From Gordonia sp. SID5947 (GTDB taxonomy: Bacteria; Actinomycetota; Actinomycetes; Mycobacteriales; Mycobacteriaceae), in NCBI RefSeq assembly GCF_009862785.1, contig NZ_WWHU01000001.1:4774001-4838000 (forward strand): 64,000 nucleotides of DNA. Direction: 5' to 3'. Both the position numbers and the translations under genes were made by a program. The notes under the pieces are model-generated. The model was not told where the DNA came from. It ran no database searches and was given only the letters and a program-made list of their open reading frames with translations. Shown here in pieces: positions 12,401 to 24,400 of this stretch (position 1 is its first letter; each line of letters starts with the position of its first letter).

Positions 12401-15400
12401 CTGAGCCCGCGTCCCGTCCCCATCCCGTTGTCGTTCGCGCAGACCCGGATGTGGTTCATCAACCGGTACGAGCCCGGTACCGCGACCTACAACATCCCGG
12501 TTGTCCTGCGACTGTCCGGCGCACTCGACGTGGCGGCCCTGCGGGCGGCCGTCGTCGACACCATCGGGCGTCACGAGGTGCTCCGGACGACGTTCCCGTC
12601 GGTGGACGGCATGCCGGTGCAGGTGATCGATTCCGCCGCACACGTCGCCGAACGGCTGGACTGGGCCGTGGTGGACGCGCCGTCCGACGTGGAGACGGCG
12701 ATGACGACCGGTTTCGACGTGACCACCGAATGGCCGGTGCGGGTACGACTTCTCGCGGTCTCCGACGACGAGTACCTGCTCGCGGTGATCGCGCATCACA
12801 TCGCGGCCGACGGCGAGTCGATGTTGCCGCTGGTGACCGATCTCGTGACCGCATATCTTGCTCGCGCGCAGGGGCTGGAACCGCAGTTCGCGCCGTTGGC
12901 AGTCCAGTTCGCGGACTACGCGATCTGGCAGCACAGCGTGCTGGGGTCACCGGATGCGCCGGACTCGGTGGTGGGTCGTCAGCTGTCGTTCTGGAAAGAT
13001 CAGCTCGTCGACGCGCCGGATGTGCTCCAACTCCCGGCCGACCGGGAGCGCCCCGCGGTGGCCTCTCATCGCGGCGCACGCGTCCACTTCGCGTTGCCGG
13101 CCGAGGTCGGCCGGCAGATCGGCGTCGTGGCAAGCGCATTCGGTGTCACACCGTTCATGGTGGTGCACGCCGGGCTCGCGGTGCTCTTGGCGCGGCTCTC
13201 GGCCACCGATGACATCACCATCGCGACCCCGATCGCGGGCCGCGGCCAGGCATCGCTCGATCCGCTCGTCGGGATGTTCGTCAACACTCTCGTCCTGCGG
13301 ACCAGGGTCGACACCGCGACGACGTTCGCCGAGTTGCTCGACGACGTGCGGGTGACCGATCTCGATGCCTTCGCGCACGCCGACGTCCCGTTCGAGACGG
13401 TCGTCGAGGCGCTGAACCCGTCGCGCTCCGAGGCGTTCGCGCCCCTGGCACAGGTCATGTTGTCCTTCGATCCGGCGGCCGCGGCGGAATCCACCGACCA
13501 GTCGGTCGGCGGATTGTCGGTACAGTCGATCGAGCCGGCGTGGGTGCCGGCCCAGCTCGACCTGTCCGTCACGGTGAATTCGGCTGCAGCCGAGGAAGAC
13601 TGGCCGTGTTCTATCGTCTACGCGACCGATCTTTTCGACCATTCGAGCGTCGAGAGGATGGCCGACCGTTTCGTGTCGGTGTTGGCCGACCTGGTCGCGA
13701 GTCCGGCCGTCGCCGTCGGCGACGTGGCCGTCATCTCGGCGCAGGAGCGGGCCGTCGTCGACGGCTGGTCGGTGGGACCGGTCGTCGATGTCCCGGACGA
13801 TCTGGTACCGGAGATCGTTGCCGCGCAGGCTGTCCGGACGCCAGACGCGGCTGCACTGGTCTTCGGGGACCGCACCGTCACGTACTCCGAATTCGCCGCC
13901 CGGATCGCCGTCCTGGCCCGCCGACTGATCGCGGCCGGTGCGGCGCCCGGTGTGGCCGTGGGGGTGTCGCTGGACCGCTCGGTGGAGATGGTCGTCGCGG
14001 TGCATGCGGTGCTGGCGGCCGGCGCACAGTATGTCCCGATCGATCCGGACACCCCGAACGATCGCGTGGAGTACATGATCGACACCGCCCACGTCCGGAT
14101 CGTGCTCGTCGGAGCGGGCCGCGCTGCCGTCGCGGAGGGAGTGCGGACGATCGAGGTGGACACATCGGGGGTGGTCGACCGGTCGGTGCCGGCCGTGACC
14201 GACAAAGACCGGCCGGCGCCGCTGCGATCCGACGATGCGGCCTACACCCTGTTCACCTCGGGCTCGACAGGTCGGCCGAAGGGCGTGACCGTGTCGCATC
14301 GGGCATTGCTGAATCGGATGCGCTGGTGCCTGGAGGTGTTCGACTGGAACGCGGACGAGCGGGTGATGCTGAAGACGCCGTATACCTTCGACGTCTCGGT
14401 GCCGGAGCTCTTCGCGCCGGTGATGACGGGTGCGACGATGATCGTGGCGCGCGCGGGTGGGCACCTGGAGCCGGTCTACATCGCCGATCTCATCGCACGT
14501 CAGGGCGTGACGTCGGTGCACTTCGTGCCGTCGATGCTGTCGGTCTTTCTCGACGTGGTCCCCGCCGACACGTTGAGTGCCCTCGACCGGGTGCGCTGGC
14601 TGCTCACCTCGGGTGAAGCGCTCCCGCTCGCGGTGGCGACCCATGCCCACGAGGCGCTGCCGCGGACGAAGATCGTCAACCTGTATGGCCCGACCGAGGC
14701 CACCGTCGACGTGACCGCGGTCGACGTGACGGGAGCCGAACACGTCACCATCGGCCGCCCGGAGTGGAACACGTCGACGTATGTGCTGGATGCGCGGTTG
14801 CGTCCGGTCCCGCAGGGCGTGCCCGGCGAGCTCTACCTGGGTGGCGTGCAGTTGGCGCGTGGCTACGCATCCCGCCCCGCGCTCACGGCCGAACGGTTCG
14901 TGGCCGATCCCTTCGGGGCGCCGGGTTCGCGGTTGTACCGTACCGGTGACCTGGTCCGGTGGAGTGACCGCGGTGAGATCGAGTATCTGGGACGCACCGA
15001 TTTTCAGGTGAAGTTGCGTGGTCAGCGGATCGAGCTGGGCGAGATCGAGTCGGTCATCGCCTCGGCGCCCGGTGTGGTGCATGCGGCGTGTGCGGTGGTC
15101 GATGCGCCGACCGGCGGCCAACACCTCGTCGCGTATTTGGCGCCGGCCTCGATCGAGCAGTCCGCGGTGAAGGCGGTGGTGGCGGACGCGTTGCCGGAGT
15201 ACATGCGACCGTCGGTGTGGATGCTGCTCGACGACATCGAACTCAACAGCTCCGGCAAGCTCAACCGAAAGGCGTTGCCCGCCCCGGTGTTCGAGGCAGG
15301 GGAGTACATCGCCCCGGCGACCGACGCCGAGGCGACAGTGGCGACGGTGTTCGCCGACGTGCTGGGCGTGGACCGGGTGAGCGTGACCGAGTCGTTCTTC

Positions 15401-18400
15401 GGTCTCGGCGGTAACTCGTTGTCGGCGATGCGGGTTGCCGCACGGGTCGCCGACGACCTGGGTGTCGACGTCTCGGTGCGGGACCTGTTCGAGGCGCCGT
15501 CGGTGCGGGAGCTGATCGAGGCCGTCGCCGGCCGCGGACAGACCGTGGCGCCCTTGGTCGCCGGCCGGCGACCGGATCGGTTGCCGCTGTCCCTGGCGCA
15601 GTCGCGGATGTGGTTCATCAACCGGTTCGACCCCGCGTCGTCGGCCTACAACATTCCGATGGCCCTTCGCCTCACCGGTGCGCTCGATCTCGGCGAGCTG
15701 GTGGGCGCACTGGGTGACGTGATCGAACGGCACGAGGTGTTGCGGACGGTGTATCCGACCGACGGCGACGGTCCGATCCAGCACATCCTCACCGCCGATC
15801 GCGCCCGCGCCCTGTTCGATTGGCGCGTGGCCGACGACCAGCACGAGGTGGCCGTGTCGGCGACCGAGGGCTTCGACGTGACCGTCGACCTGCCGATTCG
15901 TGGGCGTGTGTGGCGCTCCGGCGACAACACCCATGACGTGGTGCTGACCGTTCATCACATCGCGTTCGACGGTTCGTCGACGGCTGTGTTCGTCCGGGAC
16001 CTGCTGACCGCCTACATGGCGCGGGTCGGCGGTGACGTCCCCGGCGTGCCCCCGCTCGCCGTGCAGTATGGCGATTACGCACTGTGGCAACGCAAGATGC
16101 TCGGCGACGTCGACGATCCGTCGAGTCGGCTGGCGCGACAGCTCGGCTATTGGCGTGACCACCTCCGGGCCCTGCCGTCGGTGACCGACCTGCCGATGGA
16201 TCGGCCACGGCCGGCTGTCATGGCGACCACGGCCGGCGTGGTGTCGATGACCGTCGATGATGATCTCGCCCGACGGGTCGAGGAATTCGCCCGCAGCGAA
16301 GGTGTCACCCCGTTCATGGCGACGCATGTCGCGCTCGCCATCCTGGTCGCCCGGCTGGCGTCCACCGACGACGTCGTCATCGGGACACCGATCGCCGGAC
16401 GGACCGATGCGGCGCTCGCTGACCTGGTCGGGATGTTCGTGAACACGTTGGTGCTGCGGACCGCAGTGCAACCTGCGCAGTCCGTCTCGGACCTCGTCGC
16501 ACAGGTACGGCAGGTAGATCTCGACGCATTCGCCCACGCCGACGTCCAGTTCGAGGAGCTGATCGACGAGCTCGCGCCGACCCGGTCGACTGCCTTCCCG
16601 CCGCTCGCGCAGATCGCGTTCACCCATGTGGACGACGACCCGGGTACCGCGGCGCTCGAGACCGCCGGACTCGTGGCGGAGCCGCTGGAACTGGCGGATC
16701 AGGTGGCCAAGTTCGAGCTGTCGGTGGCGGTGACCGGACGGACCGCGTCATCACCCATGACCGTCGACTTCGTCTATGCGCGTTCGCTTTTCGACGAATC
16801 GACCGTTCGCGGATTCGTGATGTCGTGGCTGCGGGTCGTCGAGTCGATGGTCGACGACCCGGACGTCGCGGTGGGGGACATCGATCTGATCACCCCGTCC
16901 GACGTGGCCATGTTGGCTCCGGTGAGCGGTGGGCCCCCGTCGCCTCCGCGGCTGCTGAGTGCGATGTTCGCCGATGTGGTCGACCGCCACGGCGATCGTG
17001 TCGCCGTGGTGGACGCCACCGGGGCGGAGCTGACCTATGCCGCACTCGACGCCCGATCGAATCAGCTGGCACGATGGCTGGTCTCGCAGGGCGTCGGCGT
17101 CGAATCGCTGGTGGCACTGGCCATCGGCCGATCGGTCGAGTTGCTGACCGCGATCTGGGCGGTCGCCAAGACCGGCGCGGGCCACCTGCCGATCGATCCG
17201 GCCTACCCTGCCGATCGCATCGAGCACATGCTGTCCGACTCGGGTGTCCGGGTGGGGCTCACCGTCGAACGCCACCGATCCGAGATGGGAACCGTGGTCG
17301 GCTGGACAACACTGGATTCCCCGGAGGTCCGGCCGGTGATAGACGGGATGAGTCCGGATGCGTTGGCGCCGAGCGAACTGATCGGCACGCCACACGTCGA
17401 TGCGGTCGCCTACGTCATCTACACGTCGGGTTCGACCGGTACCCCGAAGGGCGTTGCGCTCACGGCTCGCACGCTGGAGAACTTCGCGCTGACCGAGGTC
17501 GATCGGTTCGCGGTGACCGATCGATCGCGGGTGTTGGGGTTCGCATCGCCGAGCTTCGACGCGTCGGTCCTGGAATGGCTGATGGCCGTCGGTGCGGGTG
17601 CGGCCCTCGTCTACCGCCCCGAGGACGCCCTGGGCGGGGAGCCGTTGGCCGCGTTCATGCGCGGGCAGCGGGTGACGCACACGTTCCTGACGCCGACGGT
17701 CCTCGCCACCCTGAAGCCCGAGGACCTGCCGGATCTGCAGGTGCTGGCCGCCGGCGGCGAGGCGGTTCCGCCGGCGATGGTGGAGCGCTGGGGGTCGCAC
17801 GTCAGGTTCCACGACATGTACGGGCCCACCGAGACGACCATCGTGGTGGCGATGAGTGACGCGATGCGGCCCGGAGTACCGACGACGCTCGGCGGTCCGA
17901 TACCGGGAGTTGGCCTCCTGGTGTTGGATTCGCGGTTGCGGGTGGTGCCGGTCGGTGTGGCCGGCGAGTTGTACGTCGCGGGCGGTGCACTTGCGCGCGG
18001 ATACATCGGGCGACCCGGACTGACCTCGCAGCGTTTTGTCGCGCATCCGTTCGGGACCGACGGGGAGCGGTTGTATCGCACGGGCGACGTCGTGCGCTGG
18101 CGGCGCGATGATTCGGGCGGGCTGGCACTCGACTACCTGGGCCGCAGCGACGATCAGGTGAAGCTGCGTGGTCTGCGCGTCGAATTGGGGGAGATCGAGG
18201 CTGCGCTCGCCTCCCATCCGTCCGTCGAGTCGGCGGTCGTGATCGGCGTCGGCGGTTCGGTCGCCACGGCCCTGGCGGGTTACGTCGTACTCCGCGACGA
18301 CGTCGACACCGGTGCGCTGAGGACTTTCGTGGGCAGTCGACTGCCGTCGCACATGGTGCCGTCGAGTCTGACGGTGCTCGATGCGCTGCCGTTGACGCCG

Positions 18401-21400
18401 GTCGGAAAGCTTGACAAGCGAGCACTGCCGGAGCCGGTGGTCGACGTGGACCGCGAGTTCGTGGCCGCCGCCAATGCAGCCGAACAGTCGGTGGCACAGG
18501 TGTTCGCCGAGGTACTCGGCGTCGCGCAGGTGAGCGTGACGGAGAGCTTCTTCGAGTTGGGCGGCAACTCGCTCTCCGCCACCCGTGTGGCCGCCCGCGT
18601 CTCGGAGGTGTCCGGGGCGGAGGTGTCGGTTCGCGACGTCTTCGAGGCGCCGTCGGTCCGTGAACTCGCCCGAGGGCTCGACGGCAGGGGCCTCGGTCTG
18701 GCACCGGTGGTGGCCGTGACGCCGCGGCCCGGGCGGGTGCCGCTGTCGTTCGCCCAGTCGCGTATGTGGTTCATCAATCAGTTCGATCCGTCGGCGTCGA
18801 CCTACAACGTGCCGGTGGTCCTCCGGCTGGTCGGCGCGCTCGACGTCGCCGCGCTGCGTTCGGCGCTCGTCGACGTGGTCACCCGGCATGAGGTGCTGCG
18901 CACCACGTTCCCCGCGGTCGACGGGTCGCCGATCCAGGAGATCGCGGCTGCCGACGGCATCGCCGATCGACTGGATTGGTCGGTCGTCGATTCCGCGGCC
19001 TCGCTGGAAGCGGCCGTGACCGAGGGCTTCGACGTGACCGTGCAATGGCCGCTGCGCGCGCGCCTGTGGCACGTCGACCACGACGAGTGGGTGTTCGCGT
19101 TGGTGGCTCACCACATCGCGGCCGACGGCGAGTCGATGGCTCCGCTCGTGGGTGATGTGGTCACCGCGTATGCTGCGCGTTCCGCCGGGGCCGTCCCGGA
19201 ATTCGCGCCACTCGACGTACAGTTCGCGGACTTCGCGATCTGGCAGCACGAGGTACTCGGCTCGGCAGGCGACACCGAATCAGTGGTGGCACAACAGCTC
19301 TCGTACTGGTCGCAACAGCTGGCCGGGTTGCCCGACGTGCTCGAGCTGCCGTCCGATCGTCCGCGGCCGGTGGTCGCGAGCCAGCGCGGCGATCAGGTGC
19401 CGTTCCGCGTTCCCGCGGACGTTGTCGAGCGGATCGGGTCGGTCGCCAGGGAGTTCGGTGTGACACCTTTCATGGTGGTGCACGCCGGGTTGTCGGTGTT
19501 GCTCGCGAGGCTGTCGGCGACCGGCGACATCGCGGTCGGCACCCCGGTGGCCGGGCGTGGCAGGCGCGAACTCGACGCCCTGGTCGGCATGTTCGTCAAC
19601 ACCCTGGTCCTGCGTGCACAGATCGATCCGACGATGTCCTTCGCCGAGGTCATCGACCAGGTCCGGGTGACCGATCTCGACGCCTTCGGGCACGCGGATG
19701 TTCCCTTCGAGGCGTTGGTGGATCATCTGGACCCGGTCCGGTCGGAAGCGTTCGCGCCGCTGACCCAGATCTTGCTGACCTTCCATCAGGCTTCCTTGCC
19801 CGAACTCGCGGCGGGAGTCGGGGCCACCGCGGTCGCGGGCCTGAGCATCTCGCCGTTGGAGGCCCCCGAGACCCCGGCCAAGGTCGACCTGACCTTCGGT
19901 ATCGCGGCCGACTCGCCGGATGAGGCCTGGCCGGCCCAGATCGTCTACGCGACAGATCTCTTCGATCGGTCGACCATCGAGACGATGGCGGACCGGTTCG
20001 TGCGCGTACTCGCCGAGTGCGTCGAGTCGGTCGACCGGCCGGTCGGTGACGTCACCCTGCTGTCGGCCACCGAGGCCGCGCAGATCGCGGCCATGCCCGC
20101 ACCGGTGCTCGAGACGGTCAACACCGGTCTCTCCCTCGTCGATCTGTTCCGGTCGACCGTTGACGAGCACGGTGGACGGCAGGCGGTGACGGCAGGTGGC
20201 GTCACCCTCTCCTACGAGGCGTTGCAGACACGTTCGGACGCGGTCGCGGCCGCACTCGCGATGCGCGGTATCGGGGTGGGTGATCTGGTTGGTGTCGCCA
20301 CCGCACGAACGGTGGATCTCGTCGCCGCGATCGTGGGTGTGCTGAAGGTGGGGGCGGCTTATCTGCCGCTCGACACGACGAATCCCGCCGACCGCCTGGC
20401 GTTCATCGTCTCAGACGCCGCAGTCGACACCGTGATCACGGATGCGGCGACCGCAGGGCACGAATTGTTCACGGTGCTGCCCGCGGGCGTGACGACCGTG
20501 CACGTGGCCGATCTCGCGGCCGAGGGCGCGGCGCGGCCGGTACCGCCACCGGTGATGATCCCGCCGTCGTCGCGGGCGTACGTGATCTACACCTCCGGGT
20601 CGACGGGCGTACCGAAGGGAGTGGAGGTCACCCACCGGGATGTGGTGACCTTGATGGACACCGCGGCAGGCGATTTCGAGTTCCTTCCCACCGATGTGTG
20701 GACCATGTTCCACTCGTACGCATTCGATTTCTCGGTCTGGGAGCTGTGGGGGCCGTTCCTGTCCGGTGCCCGGCTCGTCATCGTCGACCGGAACCTGGCG
20801 CGAGACCCCGACGCGTTCGTCGAACTGCTGGCCGCCGAGGGCGTCACGATCCTCAGCCAGACACCGTCGGCCTTCTATCAACTCGTCGATGCTCGCCGAC
20901 GCAACAGCGTGGATCTGCCGTTGCGGTACGTCGTGTTCGGCGGCGAGGCACTGAGTTTCGATCAGGTGCGCCGGTGGTTCGACGATCACCCAGGCGACTC
21001 ACCGCGGCTGGTCAACATGTACGGCATCACCGAGACCACCGTGCACGTCAGCTTCCGCCCGCTCGACCGTGCGCTGGTTGCTGCCGGCGACGCCTCGCTG
21101 ATCGGTCGTCCGCTGTACTCGCTCGCCATCCACATCCTCGACGACCGACTGCATCCGGTGCCGCCAGGGGTCGTGGGCGAGATGTATGTCACCGGTGGGC
21201 AACTCGCGCAGGGCTATCTCGGGCGGCCGGGCCTGTCGTCGACGCGATTCGTCGCGAGCCCGTTCGCCGACGGCGCCCGGATGTATCGGACCGGCGACCT
21301 CGCACGTCGCGTTGGCGACGACATCGAGTATCTGGGACGCGGCGATGCGCAGGTGCAGCTGCGCGGATTCCGTATCGAGTACGGCGAGATCGAAGCCGCC

Positions 21401-24400
21401 CTGCTCGGCGTCGAGGGGGTGGCCGCGGCCGCTGCGAGCGTCGTCGACCTGCCCGGCCGTGGTGAACAGCTGATCGGTTATGTGGTCGCAGAATCCGGTG
21501 TCGAGCCGGAGTCGCAGTCCGTGCGTGACATCGTGGCGCGGGCGGTGCCCGGTTACATGGTGCCTGCGCTGATCGTCCCCGTCACCCACCTGCCGCTCAC
21601 TGCGAACGGCAAGCTCGATCGGCGGGCTCTGCCGATGCCGGAGATCGAGGGCGGCGCCGAGGATCACGTGGCTCCGGAGTCGTCGGTCGAGGAGACGCTG
21701 GCGCAGGTCGTCGCGGGCGTACTCGGTGTCGACCGGGTGAGCGTGGTCGAATCGTTCTTCTCACTCGGCGGCGATTCGATCCTGGCGATCCAGGTGTCGT
21801 CGGGCGCGCGGGCGGCCGGCCTGGTGGTCTCGCCACGGGACGTGTTCGAACACAAGTCGGTACGCGCGATGGCGCGTGCGGTCGCGGCCGGTGGCGCGGA
21901 CATGGCGTTGCTGGCGGAGCCGTCCGGCGGGGGCCGGGAGATGGTGATTCCGCCGGTCGCTTCCTGGATGCTCGAGTTGTCGGACTCCGCAGACGATTTC
22001 GCCGACTTCTCGCAGTCGGTGGTGCTCGTCGCGCCCGACGGACTCGACGCGGCCACCTTGCGAGAGGTGCTGCAGACGGTCGTGGCCGCGCATCCGGTGA
22101 TGTCGGGACGTCTGTTCCTCGACGAGGGTCGGTGGATCGGTACGTCCGGCGACGGTCGCGGATGTGTGGTCGGTGCGACGACCACCGACGCGAGGACCAC
22201 GTCGGCCGAGTTCGGTCACGAGTTGCACGCGGCGCATGCCGTTGCCCTCGGTGAGTTGAATCCCGCAGTCGGGCAATTGGTGTCGGCGATGCTGGTGACG
22301 GGCGCCGACGGCGCACGCGTGGTGTTGGCGATCCACCATCTCGCCGTGGATGCGGTGTCGTGGCCCATCCTCATCGAGGACGTGGTGACCGTCTGGGGTC
22401 AACTGCAGGCGGGACAGGAACCGGCCGTGCGGGCCGAGGTGACGTCGGCGCGTGCCTGGCACGCCGCCCTCGAGGCGCAGGCTGCCGACCGCGAGGACGA
22501 GGTCGATCACTGGCTGGTGCGCGTGGACCGCGCGCCGACGAGCTTCGGAGCGCCGCTGGACCGTGTCCGAGATCGCTTTGATTCCGTTGCGACGCAGCGG
22601 GTCCGAATCGATCCGAAGGTGACCGAGGCGCTGCTCACGACCGTGCCGGAGGCGTTCGGCGGCCATGTGAACGACGCGCTGGTGGCGGCGCTGGCACGCG
22701 CGGTCCGGTCCTGGCAGCAGTCGCATGCCATCGCCGACGACTCGCCCGTCTCGGTGCTGATGGAGGGGCATGGCCGGTACGAGGAGGTCGTCGAGCGCGG
22801 TTCCGACCCGCGAACGGCGGATCTGTCGCGAACCGTCGGCTGGTTCACCGCCATCTCACCGATGTCCGTCGACCCCGCCGACGGCATCGTGCACGCGGTG
22901 AAGGCGGCGAAGGAAGAACGGCTCGGTCACCCCGATCGCGGGATCGGGTTCGGGCTGTTGCGTTTCGGCGGTGATCGGCGACTGGCCGGCTGCCCGCTGC
23001 CCTCGATCGGCTTCAATTTCTTCGGCGCAGGTACCCGGGGGACCCGCGAAGAGATCGAACTCCCGTTCATGGTCGATTCGGATGCACCCTCGCTGCCGGC
23101 GTCGGTGAGCGGCGCGATGACGGCGATGAATGTCCTCACGGTGAACGTGGGCACCCGACAGGTCTCCATGCCGCACAGTCCGGGAGTCGTGGACGGCGAC
23201 CGCGAGCTGGTGGCGGATTTCTTGTTCGTGCAGGGGATCCTGTCGGCCGACGATGCCGCCGATCTCGCGCGACGATGGTCGGACGAACTGGCGGCCGTGG
23301 TGGCGACACTGGCCGAGGCCGATCCGGGCCTGTCGCCGTCGGACGTGCCGGGCACGGGGGTCACGCAGGCCGACCTCGACGCCCTCGCCCAGCGGTACCC
23401 GGGTGCGGATGTCTGGCCGTTGGCGCCACTGCAGCGCGGACTCCACTTCGAGTCGGAGATCGCCGGGCACCACGGTGCGGGGTCATCGGTGGATGTGTAT
23501 GTGGTGCAGTCGATCCTCGAACTGGGCGGCGAGATCGACGTCGCGCGGCTGCGGGGCGCGGCCGAGGCCCTGTTCGCCCATCACCGGGCGTTGCGGTCGG
23601 GCTTCGTGCGCACCGGTAGTGGGGCGGTGGTCGCAGTGGTCCCGGAGACGGTCGAGCTGCCGTGGCAGGTCGTCGACGTCGACGAGGTGGCGCCCGACGG
23701 CCCCGCCGACGACGTGATCCGCCGGATCGCGGACACCCAACGGTCCGTGCCGTTCGACCTGGAGGCGCCGCCATTGATGCGGTTCGCCCTGATCCGCCAC
23801 GGTGACACCGCCCACCTGGTGGTCACCAACCATCACATCCTCATCGATGGATGGTCGGGACCGTTGGTGCTCGCCGATCTGCTGGCCCTCTACGCGGGGG
23901 GCGTCACCTATACGGGTCAGATCGGTCGCGGCGACAGGGACTTCGCCGACCATCTGCGGCGCCTCGCCGACGTCGACCGAGCAGCCGGGCTGGCGGCCTG
24001 GCGTGAGGTGCTGGCCCCGCTTGAGGGCCCCACCTTGGTGGCACCGGGGGTGGAGGCGACGCCGGAATCGTTGCCGCAGGATCGGTCGACGATCCTCGAT
24101 GCCGAGCTGACCGCGGGTATCGAGGCGGTGGGACGTGCCGAGGGCGCCACGGTGGCCACGGTGTTGCAGTTCGCCTGGGCCGTGTTGCTCTCGCGGCTGA
24201 CCGGTAATCAGGTGGTCACCTTTGCCGAGACGGTGTCGGGTCGGCCGGCCGATCTCGAGGGCGTGGAGTCGATGGTCGGGCTCTTCATCAACACCCTGCC
24301 GGCCGTGGTGGACGTGGATCCCGCCGCACCCATCTCGGAGGTTTTGGGTCGGCTGCAGGCGGCGAAGGTGTCGGTACTCGACCACCAGCACCTGGTGTTG

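Noticed and set aside
12947..16627. 1226-residue minus-strand open frame inside the giant NRPS
   Set aside because: Antisense shadow. The sense strand has continuous NRPS domains and the reverse frame has no recognisable fold.
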